DNA of 64,000 bases from CAZWCE01 sp964632505 (GCA_964632505.1 CAZWCE010000003.1:261469-325468), one strand, 5' to 3'; shown: positions 17,966 through 28,455, counted from the stretch's first letter. The notes: a model not told the origin generated them from the letters alone. Program-made: numbers and translations.

Positions 17966-19375
17966 CTACATGTTCGTCAGATCGTCGACTTGGCCATCCG
18001 ACATCAGAGACTCCATCGCCGCGGCCAGCTCCTTTTGATACTCGTCGCTTTCGGCATAGATGCGGCAGATGCGGTAGCTCTGCGGGATATGGTGGTAAAG
18101 ATCTTCTTCCTCCAGATGCCGGAGGCGATCAATCGAGGGATCGAAGAGATGGTTCTGCCCCGCCGCCGGCAAATGGGCCCCGGGACGGTGAACGTGCCGG
18201 GCCGTATCGACGCGAAGCGGCAGATTTTTCAGCCGCTCGGGCAGCGCATCGCGTACCGCTGCCTCGAAGACCACTTCGTTGGCGAAGATGGTTGAATGCT
18301 CCTTCTCCCCGGGCGAGAAAAGAATCGTCCGCTCGCAGACCAACTGCCATGGAATCTCGCGTCGAAGAAAACGTTGCCACGGCTCCGCCATCCGACGTTT
18401 CTCGGGATCCTCGGAGCGATCCCAAGAGGCGACGTCCACCAGTAGCGACCATTCGGTGAAGCGAAGGTAGTCGTCCAACTTCTCCAGCGGATTCCCCTGG
18501 AATAACAGATGCTTGCTCTCATGGAACAGATCTTCCAACGTCAAGTCGATCGCGCGGACCGTTCGATGGAAATAGATCGAACGGAACATCTCCGCCCTCA
18601 TATTGATAAAACGAGTCAACGTATAAAAACCACGGTGATGGATCGTCACCCCTTGATCGGTGAAAAAGGAATAATGCAAGAGGCGATCGAGGTCGAACGA
18701 TCGGCTGCTGAAACCGGTCATGTAGGCATCGCGCAGCACGAAATCCATGTTATCGACGGTATAGAGCCCGCTGAAGAGACCCCGGAGCAGAATGAGCCAG
18801 CGGGGAACCTCCGGAGTCGGAGCGCCGCGCTTCGGCCGAACGACCAGAAAGGCGACCTGATCGGGATCAAGCGATTCCCCGTCGGCCAACTCTCCCGACG
18901 GGTTGCGACGAATCCGCCGGATCAGTTCACCCAACTCCCGGCGAATGATCTCGGCGCCGAGGGTTTCGTGCGTCAGATCGTGATCGTGTAAAAAAAAGGT
19001 ATCGAAAAAATGGCCGAACGGGCCATGGCCTACGTCGTGCAAAAGCGCGGCGATACGAAGGAGCGACTCGACCATCGCCCGGCTGGGGACGTCGGGACAC
19101 ACTTCGCGGAGACTGGGGTAAAAGGCTTCGGTCGCCCGGCTTGCCAGATGCATCGACCCGACGACATGCTGGAACCGAGTATGCTCGGCCGAGGGAAAAA
19201 CCCACCAAGCGGTTTGCAATTGATGGATCTGACGCAACCGTTGCACCCAAGGCGAGTCGATCAAGTCCCGCTCGAAAACCTCCCCGGCCCCTCCTCCCCC
19301 GGAGGAAGTGAAACGGATATATCCGTGAATGGGGTCCTGAAGTAGGTTTTCTCCTTCGAAATAGTTTTTGACCAT
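17966..19375 (-). CDS. HD-domain phosphohydrolase (dNTPase/SAMHD1-like)
   Basis: 469 residues. The HD metal motif is complete: H65 in AEHTRFQHVVGS, H113-D114 in ALLHDVGHGPFGH, and a later D in YTVDNMDFVLRDAYMTG. The opening DPIHGYIRF and the LRQIHQL segment are the usual start of the SAMHD1/YdhJ-like group, whose studied members hydrolyse dNTPs to nucleosides and triphosphate. The substrate here is not proven. The C-terminal 200 residues are family-specific and show no extra domain. AAGG lies just before the ATG, and a GGGGG/CCCCC hairpin lies in the leader at about 19405-19420. purB follows after 64 bases on the same strand, so the two may share a transcript, both dealing with purines. Confidence 0.9.
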   Translation of the reverse strand: MVKNYFEGENLLQDPIHGYIRFTSSGGGGAGEVFERDLIDSPWVQRLRQIHQLQTAWWVFPSAEHTRFQHVVGSMHLASRATEAFYPSLREVCPDVPSRAMVESLLRIAALLHDVGHGPFGHFFDTFFLHDHDLTHETLGAEIIRRELGELIRRIRRNPSGELADGESLDPDQVAFLVVRPKRGAPTPEVPRWLILLRGLFSGLYTVDNMDFVLRDAYMTGFSSRSFDLDRLLHYSFFTDQGVTIHHRGFYTLTRFINMRAEMFRSIYFHRTVRAIDLTLEDLFHESKHLLFQGNPLEKLDDYLRFTEWSLLVDVASWDRSEDPEKRRMAEPWQRFLRREIPWQLVCERTILFSPGEKEHSTIFANEVVFEAAVRDALPERLKNLPLRVDTARHVHRPGAHLPAAGQNHLFDPSIDRLRHLEEEDLYHHIPQSYRICRIYAESDEYQKELAAAMESLMSDGQVDDLTNM

Positions 19376-19517
19376 CGACCTTTCTTTCCTGCGAGAATAT
19401 CAGCGGGGGAAAAGCCCCCCCGGAAGAGCGAATCCAAAAACCCCCTCTTCGTGAAAAAAGGTACCAAATCACGCTGTTTTTGACAACCGGCCTCACCTCT
19501 TGAAAAACGTTGGAGGA

Positions 19518-19787
19518 TCAAGCAACCCCCTTCTTGAGATTGATCACCAACCCCACCCCCAGAACACAAAATAGGGGATTTAGGATGCATAGGCATGCAC
19601 TAAATCCGGCCATCGCCATCCAATTTGTGAGGGAAAACCTATTTTCTTCCAAAAAAAGGCGCTGCTTCACAAAGTCGCCTAGCCGGACCATTCCCCAATA
19701 GTGTAAACTGATCGGCACGGTCGCTCCCCCCATTCCGGAGGCGTCGGGGACGCCTCCGGTCCCGATTTGTATTGCTGTATTTGCCAT
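19518..19787 (-). CDS. Possible small membrane protein (uncertain gene)
   Basis: 89 residues from the ATG at 19787, opening MANTAIQIGTGGVPDASG, with a hydrophobic segment near the C terminus (ACLCILNPLFCVLGVGLVI) and a Lys-Lys end. I recognise no family. AGGA about 10 bases upstream could serve as ribosome site. Against it: the start is only 29 bases from the divergent GTG of the next gene, and its 5' part contains a perfect 11-bp hairpin. It may be a real small membrane protein or a chance frame. Confidence 0.4.
   Translation of the reverse strand: MANTAIQIGTGGVPDASGMGGATVPISLHYWGMVRLGDFVKQRLFLEENRFSLTNWMAMAGFSACLCILNPLFCVLGVGLVINLKKGVA
19735..19759. other. Perfect 11-bp hairpin
   Basis: CCGGAGGCGTC, loop GGG, GACGCCTCCGG. 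No T-tract follows on either strand, so it is not an intrinsic terminator. It sits inside the possible small gene and 58 bases before the GTG start of the next gene. Confidence 0.75.
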
Positions 19788-19816
19788 CAAGGAAGATCCT
19801 ACCAGGAGTCAGTCAC

Positions 19817-21808
19817 GTGCATCATAACCAACGAAACCATCGCCCTTCCCTCACCGCGTTTCCCTCTTGGCTTTCCCAACAGCGGCAGCCCCGCCGTCAC
19901 GGCAGTCGCCATTTCGTCGGCCGGGGGATTGTCTCGTTTCTGTTGGCCCTGACGGGATTGATTCCCGCGGTTGCCGCAGGACAAACCATCGCTCACAAGG
20001 TTTTTCCCAAGGAAACGAAAGGTTTCTTGTGCATTTCCAGCGCGGAAACATTGGCCGAACAATGGGAAAAAACACAAATCGGTCAACTTATGCAGGACCC
20101 GGTAATGGAACCGTTCTGGCAGGATCTCCGGGAACAACTCCAACAACGCTGGACGGGACAATTCGGTCTGACCATCGAAGACTTCCAAAAGATTTCCGGG
20201 GGAGAGGTCGGAGCGGGACTGATCGCCATCGCCGGGCAGAAGCCGGGCGTCGCCGTCACGGTCGACATCACCGGCCATCTCCCTGCCACCGAAGAATTTC
20301 TCGGGAAACTTGAGAAAGATTTTCTTGCCCAAAATGCCCGGAAAAACACGATCAATCTTTCAGGAGCCGTCGCCACGAGCTTCACCTTCGCGGCGACGGA
20401 GACCTTTCCCGAAGAGCGCCGGGTGATCTACTTCATCACGAGCGACATTCTCGTCGTGACCGATCAGGTCTATCTGGCCGAGCTGTTGTTGCAGCGTATC
20501 GGCGGAACGCGAACCTCTCCGCTTTCCGAAAACGCGGCCTATCAGTCGGTCATGGATCGCTGTCAAGCGGATAGTTCCACCGATCAGACGCCCCTGATTC
20601 GCTGGTTCCTCGAACCGCTCCCCTACTTGAAGGCGGTTCGGGCGATGCGTCCGGCACCGGTCGACGCGAAACAAGACGCCCTGGCCAAGCTCGACATCCT
20701 TGCAGAACAGGGGTTCGACGGCATCGAAGGGATCGGCGGTCACGTCGAGATGGCGACCGAGAAGAACTTTGAATTTCTGCATCGGACCTATCTGTATGCC
20801 CCGGCTCCCCGGGAGAAATCTCTCCAAATGCTCCGGTTTCTCAACGAGGAGGATTATGAAGTCCCCGCCTGGGTTCCTCGCGATTTGGCCCGGTATTCGA
20901 GTTTCCATGTCGATCCGATCGCCGTGTTCGATCATTTCGGCCCGTTGTTCGACGCGATGGTCGGCGAAAGCGGCGTCTGGAAGGATATCGTGGCCGGACT
21001 GGAAACCGATCCCTACGGTCCGCAAATCGATCTTCGCGAGGAGCTGATCACCCAACTCGGCGATCGAGTGATCACGTTCTCTCACTACGATCGGCCGATC
21101 ACCCCCCAGAGCGAGAACCTGCTCGTGGCGGCGGAAATCAAACCCGGCACCGCGGCGACGGTCACCCAAGCGCTGGAAAAAATGCTCGGCAACGATCCCG
21201 GCGTCATCCGCCGCGAATATCGAGGCCATCTGATCTGGCAGAACTCACCGGAGACCGCGACCGCCGCCCCCGGCAACGAGAGTCCGCTCGATTTCCCCAC
21301 CGATTCTCAATTGGGCGAGGGCGAAGAGCAGCCGGACCCGCTGTTCCCCACCGGGGCGGCGACGATTGCCGGCGGCTATGTCCTCTTGGCCAATAAGATC
21401 GATTATCTCAGCGAGATCATCGATGCGATGGAGGCGACCGAGACTTCGAACGCTTCCCTCCAAGAGAGCATCGATTACCACATCATCGAGTCGGTCACCG
21501 ATCCGTTCGGCGGGGAAGGGCCGCATTTTCTGGAAACCTTCGCCCGATCCGACGAATCCCTCCGACCGGTCTATGAGTTGTTTCGCCAGGGCAAGATGCC
21601 TCAAGCGAAGACGCTGTTCGGGCGTTTCTTGAACAGCATCTTTGCGCAGGAAGGAGAATTGAGCGAAGCGGCGGGGCGTGAACCGGAAATCAACGCCACG
21701 AAGATGCCGGAATTCGAAGTGGTCCGCCGTCATTTCGGGCCTGCCGGCATGATCGGTATCGCTGAGGACGACGGTTGGTTCTTCAAAGGCGTCATGGTCC
21801 CAAAATAG
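19817..21808 (+). CDS. Large secreted or anchored planctomycete protein, function unknown (GTG start)
   Basis: 663 residues. AGGAG at 19804-19808 stands 8 bases before a GTG at 19817, so GTG is preferred over a TTG 15 codons upstream. A long basic N terminus (about 35 residues with many His/Arg) leads to one hydrophobic segment (GIVSFLLALTGLIPAVAAGQ) that ends like a signal peptide. The rest is soluble, without cysteine pairs or a motif I know. Repeated patterns such as FPKETKGFLCIS, a VTDQVYLAELL strand-helix and AGGYVLLANKIDYLSEII are reminiscent of planctomycete secreted proteins built from DUF3352-like repeats, an uncertain comparison. Export is inferred. The SDR gene follows after 165 bases. 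Confidence 0.85.
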   Translation: MHHNQRNHRPSLTAFPSWLSQQRQPRRHGSRHFVGRGIVSFLLALTGLIPAVAAGQTIAHKVFPKETKGFLCISSAETLAEQWEKTQIGQLMQDPVMEPFWQDLREQLQQRWTGQFGLTIEDFQKISGGEVGAGLIAIAGQKPGVAVTVDITGHLPATEEFLGKLEKDFLAQNARKNTINLSGAVATSFTFAATETFPEERRVIYFITSDILVVTDQVYLAELLLQRIGGTRTSPLSENAAYQSVMDRCQADSSTDQTPLIRWFLEPLPYLKAVRAMRPAPVDAKQDALAKLDILAEQGFDGIEGIGGHVEMATEKNFEFLHRTYLYAPAPREKSLQMLRFLNEEDYEVPAWVPRDLARYSSFHVDPIAVFDHFGPLFDAMVGESGVWKDIVAGLETDPYGPQIDLREELITQLGDRVITFSHYDRPITPQSENLLVAAEIKPGTAATVTQALEKMLGNDPGVIRREYRGHLIWQNSPETATAAPGNESPLDFPTDSQLGEGEEQPDPLFPTGAATIAGGYVLLANKIDYLSEIIDAMEATETSNASLQESIDYHIIESVTDPFGGEGPHFLETFARSDESLRPVYELFRQGKMPQAKTLFGRFLNSIFAQEGELSEAAGREPEINATKMPEFEVVRRHFGPAGMIGIAEDDGWFFKGVMVPK

Positions 21809-21973
21809 CAACCGTTCCCAATCAGCCCCCTTTTCAACGAGATGATGGAAACGCGGGTATGATTCGCTCCATCCATCGAGCCGAACCGCTTGCCCGCCCC
21901 TTGCGGCGACTGATTACGGTGTTTCCGGGCCTGCAAGAGCAAGCCGCGAAATCGAACGACCGAAAAGGCATCC

Positions 21974-22774
21974 ATGGAATACTGGAAAGACAAAGTGGTC
22001 CTGGTCACCGGCGGTTCGAGCGGGCTGGGCAAGGTCATCGCCGAAACATTCGCCGACGCCGGGGCGAAACTCAGCATCGTGGCCCTGGAAGAGGACGTCT
22101 TTCCCGTCGCCGAGGCGATGGCCCAGGGGGCGAGAGAAGTGCTTCCGATCCAGGCCGATATCACCCGTCGGGAAGACGTCGAGCAAGCGATCGGCCGAAC
22201 GATCGACCATTACGGCCGTCTCGATGTCTTGGTCAACTGCGCGGGGCGTTCCATGCGCGGCAAAATACTGGAGACCTCTCCCGAGCAGTTCCGATCGCTT
22301 TTCGAGTTGAACGTGCTCGGCACGATTCAGTGCACCCAAGTCGCGGCGCCCCATCTCCTGAAAACACGAGGACATGTGGTGAACATCGGCTCGTTGGCTG
22401 CGAAAAGCGCTGCCCGATGGGTGGGGGCTTATCCCGTTTCCAAGCATGGCGTGGCGGCCTTCTCCCAACAACTCCGACTGGAACACGGGCACGAGGGGTT
22501 GCACGTCTTGCTGGTCTGCCCCGGCCCCTTGCGCCGCGATCACCCCCGCCTGTATCCGCTCGAGGGCCTCGAAGATCTGCCCGAAAGTGCTCGGTCCCCC
22601 GGCGGAGGCGTGCAACTCCGTGGAATCGATCCGAACCGGTTGGCCCGAAAAATCCTCATCGCTTGCCGAAAACGCAAAGCCGAACTGATCGTCCCCTGGA
22701 AGGCGAAACTGCTGTTCCTTCTCGCCACCCTCTCCCCGAACCTGGGCGACTGGATCATCCTGAAAAAGACCTGA
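21974..22774 (+). CDS. Short-chain dehydrogenase/reductase
   Basis: 266 residues, classical SDR fold. The NAD(P)-binding loop is TGGSSGLG (12-19), NCAG is at 88-91, and the catalytic residues are S140 (NIGSLAAKS), Y153 and K157 (YPVSK). The substrate cannot be told; the C-terminal hydrophobic WKAKLLFLLATLSPNLGDWII suggests membrane contact, as in SDRs acting on lipids or sphingoid-like substrates. No strong ribosome site is visible before the ATG. It lies between two membrane/secreted planctomycete genes on the same strand, which gives no functional hint. Confidence 0.93.
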   Translation: MEYWKDKVVLVTGGSSGLGKVIAETFADAGAKLSIVALEEDVFPVAEAMAQGAREVLPIQADITRREDVEQAIGRTIDHYGRLDVLVNCAGRSMRGKILETSPEQFRSLFELNVLGTIQCTQVAAPHLLKTRGHVVNIGSLAAKSAARWVGAYPVSKHGVAAFSQQLRLEHGHEGLHVLLVCPGPLRRDHPRLYPLEGLEDLPESARSPGGGVQLRGIDPNRLARKILIACRKRKAELIVPWKAKLLFLLATLSPNLGDWIILKKT

Positions 22775-22961
22775 CCTTTTCGCCACCGAGGCTCCTTCCC
22801 CGCCCTTTCCCCTCATCCTTAATAATAAGGTATACTGCAATTAGCCGCCCGGCTGGACCAAAATCAAGGGGAAACGACGCCGCTCGAAGCCGAGAAACCC
22901 GCTTCGAACCATACGGGGTCTATTCGGAAAATGCAGCGACCATGCAACAAGGGGGAGAGAC

Positions 22962-23495
22962 ATGGACCACCAAAAGCACCTGCTTCGTCGATTGGGAACC
23001 TACCATTACCTACTGGGATTTTTCGTCGCCTTTCTCGGATGCTTTCCGGTCTTGTACATCGTCTCGAGCACCTTGATTCTCACGCATCAGGTAGAGATTT
23101 CCGGTGTCCGGAGCGGTTCAGCCTCGAACCAGATCGCCATGGTTGCCTTAACTCTCTCTTTCGGGGTCCTGGTGGGCATCTGGACGCTCTCCCTCCTTAT
23201 GATGCGCGCCGGCAAGTTCCTGAAAACGCAACAGCATTTCGCCTTCTGTTGGCGACTGGCGTTCATCGAATGCGCCGTTTTCCCCTTCGGAACCCTCTTG
23301 GGTTGGCAGACGCTCCATCATCTGAAGGAAAAACGCATCCAGCAACTTTTCCCCGACGCCCCCCTGCCCTCTCCCGCCGAAGATCGGGCAACGGCGTCTC
23401 CGGCGGCATCCGCCGACGCTTCCGAATCGACCGAGAAAACATCGCGCGAAAAAGCTCCCGAAACGGATGTCCCCGAACCGGAAACCGTTGTCTGA
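22962..23495 (+). CDS. Membrane protein with three predicted helices, function unknown
   Basis: 177 residues. Hydrophobic helices lie at about 14-40 (YHYLLGFFVAFLGCFPVLYI), 58-82 (QIAMVALTLSFGVLVGIWTL) and 94-114 (FCWRLAFIECAVFPFGTLLGW). The C-terminal 50 residues are a Pro/Ala/Glu-rich tail, likely disordered. GGGGGAGA lies just before the ATG. Upstream, CCTTAATAATAAGG (22817-22830) is a small palindrome next to a good -10 box TATACT (22831-22836), perhaps its promoter. I recognise no family. Confidence 0.82.
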   Translation: MDHQKHLLRRLGTYHYLLGFFVAFLGCFPVLYIVSSTLILTHQVEISGVRSGSASNQIAMVALTLSFGVLVGIWTLSLLMMRAGKFLKTQQHFAFCWRLAFIECAVFPFGTLLGWQTLHHLKEKRIQQLFPDAPLPSPAEDRATASPAASADASESTEKTSREKAPETDVPEPETVV

Positions 23496-23756
23496 AGCGG
23501 TGAGCGTCCTCTTCCCGGAAATTTCCCCATCGCGACGAATCCCCGTCTTCTCCTGCGTTCGGTGAAAATGGCTCCACTTGCGACCACCGGGACTTGCGTT
23601 CCGCCTCCGATTGTGGCACGATAAACTTCTATCCATGCGCTAGCCCAGAGTGTTTTTCCCTTCCAGACGGCACGCCTCCCGAAGGGGGACGCTCTTTCGT
23701 TCTTGAGCAAGCTGCAAAAAGCCACCCATCTTCACTTACCAGCACGGAGGAAACCG

Positions 23757-25067
<1,311 letters not shown>

Positions 25068-25098
25068 AACGACGCCCGTGATCCCCGTCCACCCACCG

Positions 25099-25128
25099 AG
25101 AGCCGGCCGAACAGCCGGCTCTTTTTTT
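25099..25128. terminator. Intrinsic terminator after xylA
   Basis: Perfect 9-bp stem AGAGCCGGC/GCCGGCTCT with a 6-base loop followed by seven T. It lies between converging xylA and the HAD gene and could act in both directions. Confidence 0.93.
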
Positions 25129-25150
25129 CATGGGCCAAGTGTCTCTTTTT

Positions 25151-25786
25151 TCACTCCGGCACCGGCACGCCGCGCCGGGCGAGCTGTTCGACCAACTCGT
25201 CGGTCCGGCGGTACTGGACGGCGTCGAACCCTGCCGCCTGGGCCCCTTCGATGTTGTCCTCCCGATCGTCGGTGAAGAAGATCTCCTCCCGACGAATCCC
25301 CGGCACCGCTCCGGCCGCCACGCGCTCGGCGGCGTCGTAGATCGCCGCATCCGGCTTCATCGCACCGATCTCGTAGCTGAGGATGTGATGTTTGGGAAGA
25401 TGCGCCAGGATGTAATCGAACGTTCCGCTGCAATGTTCCCAGTGACTCGGCCCGGTGTTCGAAAGGATGCCCCGCGGAAACAACTCCCGGGCCAGCGTCT
25501 CCAGAACCGGCACGATCGAATCGTTCGCCCAAAACATGTCGTTCACCGCATGGAGGAGGCGGTCGAAGTCGGGACGGGCGTCGACCCTCCGGCAGAATCC
25601 CTCGTAGTAATCGACCAGATCGATGCGGCCGCATTCCAGATCGCGATGCAGATCGTTGCCGAAGATCGACTCGGCGACCTGTTCGATGTCGCGGTCGACC
25701 AACTCGGCGACCTGCCGGATCAGCCGGCGGACGTCGAACTTCACCAGCACGTTTCCCAGATCGAAAAAAACGAATCGCGTGGCCAT
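25151..25786 (-). CDS. HAD-superfamily phosphatase (YihX-like)
   Basis: 211 residues. HAD motif I is FFDLGNVLVKFD with nucleophile D9; the usual second Asp is replaced by Gly-Asn, as in the YihX subgroup, whose E. coli member is a glucose-1-phosphate phosphatase. Motif II is ILSNTGP, motif III the lysine of GAMKPD, and motif IV EIFFTDDREDN. GAGG just before the ATG at 25786 supports this start; a longer reading adds 13 residues. The physiological substrate is unknown, probably a sugar phosphate. It diverges from ilvD across a 162-base promoter region. Confidence 0.92.
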   Translation of the reverse strand: MATRFVFFDLGNVLVKFDVRRLIRQVAELVDRDIEQVAESIFGNDLHRDLECGRIDLVDYYEGFCRRVDARPDFDRLLHAVNDMFWANDSIVPVLETLARELFPRGILSNTGPSHWEHCSGTFDYILAHLPKHHILSYEIGAMKPDAAIYDAAERVAAGAVPGIRREEIFFTDDREDNIEGAQAAGFDAVQYRRTDELVEQLARRGVPVPE

Positions 25787-25842
25787 GATGCCCTCTTCTC
25801 GTTGCAAACCCGCACTCTTCCACAAACGCCGTCACTTCAGCA

Positions 25843-25874
25843 GTCATTGACAATGACGATCCCGATAGTACGAT
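25843..25874 (+). promoter_or_regulatory. ilvD promoter with palindromic operator
   Basis: TTGACA (25847-25852), a 16-base spacer and TACGAT (25869-25874) form a good promoter. The -35 lies inside a perfect palindrome GTCATTG-A-CAATGAC (25843-25857). A second GTCAATGAC block occurs at 25901-25909, just after the expected start of transcription. The layout suggests a repressor that covers the -35. It may also serve the divergent HAD gene. Confidence 0.68.
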
Positions 25875-25948
25875 GGTAAGATACTTCCCGCCGGAAAAAT
25901 GTCAATGACCGGCTCTGCCCCTCGAATTTGCAAAGGAAAGATGAAGTC

Positions 25949-27775
25949 ATGCGTTCCGATCTGGTGAAAAAAGGCACGGCCCGGGCTCCCCACCGCAGTC
26001 TTCTGAGGGCCTGCGGGTTCCAGGAAGGCGATTTCGACAAGCCGATGATCGGCATCGTGAACAGCCATGTCGACATCATCGCCGGGCATGTGCATCTCGA
26101 CGAGGTCGGCCGCTACGTGAAGGAATGCGTCCGCCGGGCGGGGGCGGTCCCCATCGCCTTCAACACGATCGGCATCTGCGACGGCGTGGCGATGGGCCAC
26201 GACGGCATGAAGTTCTCGCTTCCCAGCCGGGAGCTCATCGCCGATTCGGTGGAGACGATGATCCAGGCCCACAAGCTCGACGGCGTCATCTGCATCCCGA
26301 ACTGCGACAAGATCGTGCCCGGCATGCTCATGGCGGCGGTTCGGTGCAATATTCCGGCGATCTTCGCCAGCGGCGGTCCGATGGAAGCCGGACGCGATGA
26401 GGAAGGCAAGCCGCTCGATCTGATCAACGCGTTCATCGGCGCCGCCGGTCGCGAACAGGGCTCGGTCAGCGAAGAGGAGTTGGTGAAGATCGAGCAGAAA
26501 TGCTGCCCCACCTGCGGCAGTTGCTCCGGCATGTTCACCGCCAACAGCATGAACTGCCTGTGCGAGGCCCTCGGCATGGCCCTGCCCGGCAACGGAACCC
26601 TCCTGGCCACCAGCACCCTGCGAAAAGAGCTTTATCAGCGTGCCGCGAAGCGCATCGTCGAGATGGTCGAAGCGTTCGAACAGAAAGGCGAAGGCCACGG
26701 CCTGTTGCCCCGCGAGATCGTCACCCGAGATTCCGTCGACAACTCGATGGTCCTCGATATGGCGATGGGAGGGAGCACCAACACGGTGCTGCACATCATG
26801 GCGGTCGCCAACGAGGCGGGGCTTGACTATCCCCTGGAGCGCATCAACGAACTGAGTCTGAAAACGCCGAACATCTGCAAGGTCTCCCCGAGTTGTGATT
26901 ACCACATCGAAGACGTCCATCACTCCGGCGGCATCTACTCGATTCTCGGGAGCCTCCAGCGCGGCAAGCCGGACCTTCTGAAGACCGATTGCCCGACGGT
27001 CAACGGCCGGACCATCGGCGAGAATATCGAAATCTTCGACCTCCGTAGCGAGAAGGTCGATGATTGGGCCTTGCAGATGTACGCCGTCGAGGCGACCGGC
27101 CAAAGAACTTGCCAGGGCATGAGCGTGGAACCGAAGGCGACGAGCGTCCGGGAACTGAAGCTGTCGTTCGATCCGCAAGACTGCATCCGCGAAGTGGAGA
27201 ACGCCTACAGCCGGGACGGCGGGCTGGCGATTCTGTACGGAAATCTCGCGCCGAACGGCTCGGTCGTCAAAACGGCGGGCGTCTTGCCCCAAATGATGAC
27301 CCACACCGGTCCGGCGGTCATTTTCGAATCGGAACCGGAAGCGTACGAGGGCATCACGAGCGGAAAAGTGAAATCCGGCGACGTGGTGGTCGTCCGTCAA
27401 GAAGGTCCTCGCGGAGGACCGGGCATGCAGGAGATGCTCGCGCCCACCACGGCGATCAAGGGCGTGAAACTCGACGACTCGGTCGCCCTGATCACCGACG
27501 GACGTTTCTCCGGCGGAACCGCCGGCGCTTGTATCGGGCACGTGAGTCCGGAAGCGGCCGCCGGTGGGCCGATCGGCCTTTTGCAGGAAGGCGACGTCAT
27601 CGAAATCGACATCCCCAATCGCCGACTGGCCGTCCAACTGAGCGACCAGGAGCTCAAAAGTCGGGCCGAACGATTCCAACCCCCCGAACCCCGCTATCGG
27701 ACCGGCTTCCTGGCGAAATACGCCAAAATGGCGACCAGCGCCGATACCGGCGCCGTGCTCGATTGGGATCAATAA
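25949..27775 (+). CDS. ilvD: Dihydroxy-acid dehydratase
   Basis: 608 residues, normal IlvD length. It dehydrates dihydroxy-isovalerate and dihydroxy-methylvalerate to the keto acids of valine, isoleucine and leucine synthesis, using an Fe-S cluster. Family motifs are GICDGVAMGHDGMKFSLPSR, IPNCDKIVPGM and the cluster-binding CCPTCGSCSGMF (with the earlier Cys in PNCDK). The ATG at 25949 is preferred over a TTG seven codons upstream because AAGGAAAG precedes it at a suitable distance. It is not linked to other ilv genes here. The promoter overlaps a palindrome (25843). A small Cys-rich gene follows after 107 bases. Confidence 0.97.
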   Translation: MRSDLVKKGTARAPHRSLLRACGFQEGDFDKPMIGIVNSHVDIIAGHVHLDEVGRYVKECVRRAGAVPIAFNTIGICDGVAMGHDGMKFSLPSRELIADSVETMIQAHKLDGVICIPNCDKIVPGMLMAAVRCNIPAIFASGGPMEAGRDEEGKPLDLINAFIGAAGREQGSVSEEELVKIEQKCCPTCGSCSGMFTANSMNCLCEALGMALPGNGTLLATSTLRKELYQRAAKRIVEMVEAFEQKGEGHGLLPREIVTRDSVDNSMVLDMAMGGSTNTVLHIMAVANEAGLDYPLERINELSLKTPNICKVSPSCDYHIEDVHHSGGIYSILGSLQRGKPDLLKTDCPTVNGRTIGENIEIFDLRSEKVDDWALQMYAVEATGQRTCQGMSVEPKATSVRELKLSFDPQDCIREVENAYSRDGGLAILYGNLAPNGSVVKTAGVLPQMMTHTGPAVIFESEPEAYEGITSGKVKSGDVVVVRQEGPRGGPGMQEMLAPTTAIKGVKLDDSVALITDGRFSGGTAGACIGHVSPEAAAGGPIGLLQEGDVIEIDIPNRRLAVQLSDQELKSRAERFQPPEPRYRTGFLAKYAKMATSADTGAVLDWDQ

Positions 27776-27882
27776 GCCGCTCGCCACCCCTTTCGGCGAC
27801 CGACATTTTTTGCACGGGCGGACCACCACTCCCGGCGAAACCTTTCACCACGAATCTCCCTGTTTACAAAGCCCGAGCCATC

Positions 27883-28296
27883 ATGAACGATCTTTGGTAT
27901 GAAGGCGGTTTGCGTTTCGCGTGTCGAAAGTGCGGTGCCTGCTGCACGGGAACGCCGGGCTACGTCTGGGTGACCGACCGGGAGATCGTCCGGCTGGCTC
28001 GAGCCGTCGGCTTCTCGGTCGATGATTTTCGTCGTCGGTTCGTCTGCATGGCGAAAGGGAAAATGTCGCTCATCGAAATGGAAAACGGCGATTGCGTACT
28101 CTATGATGCCGAGTCCCGTGGCTGCCGCGTCTATGAAGATCGGCCCATCCAGTGCCGTACCTGGCCGTTCTGGCCATCGAACATCAAAAGTCGTCGGGCC
28201 TGGAAACTGACCGCCCGCGAGTGTCCCGGATGCGATCAGGGAACTTTGGTCCCTAAGGAGGAGATCGAAAAAATAGCAGACTCACTCGATATCTGA
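27883..28296 (+). CDS. YkgJ-family Cys-cluster protein (zinc/iron-chelating domain)
   Basis: 137 residues. The family pattern is clear: FACRKCGACCTGTPGYVWV (C14, C17, C20, C21), then GDCVLYD, GCRVYEDRPIQCRTWPFWP and a late ECPGCDQG. YkgJ-like domains carry eight or so conserved cysteines thought to hold metal or an Fe-S cluster; the cellular role is poorly known. The ATG at 27883 has only a weak ribosome site, but the sequence starts being family-like right after it. It follows ilvD on the same strand by 107 bases, perhaps as one transcript; IlvD itself carries an oxygen-sensitive Fe-S cluster, a link that is only suggestive. Confidence 0.9.
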   Translation: MNDLWYEGGLRFACRKCGACCTGTPGYVWVTDREIVRLARAVGFSVDDFRRRFVCMAKGKMSLIEMENGDCVLYDAESRGCRVYEDRPIQCRTWPFWPSNIKSRRAWKLTARECPGCDQGTLVPKEEIEKIADSLDI

Positions 28297-28407
28297 ACGC
28301 TCTCCCTTCGGTCTCTCTTCCGGCTATTGCCGCAAATTCTTATCTTAGAAGCACTTGGAGCGGGCAAACAGCAATCGTCGCGGACCGAATCGCTGTCGCA
28401 TAACCAA

Positions 28408-28455
28408 AGACTAATACAACAACCCTATTGACATTAGTCTCGCTTATGGTATTCT
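28408..28455 (+). promoter_or_regulatory. LysR-gene promoter with inverted-repeat operator
   Basis: TTGACA (28428-28433), 16-base spacer, TATTCT (28450-28455). An inverted repeat AGACTAAT (28408-28415) and ATTAGTCT (28433-28440) flanks and overlaps the -35. LysR regulators commonly repress themselves from such sites, so self-regulation is likely. Confidence 0.7.

Noticed and set aside
19772..19816. TTG start 15 codons before the GTG of the large secreted protein
   Set aside because: No ribosome site before the TTG, while AGGAG stands 8 bases before the GTG at 19817.
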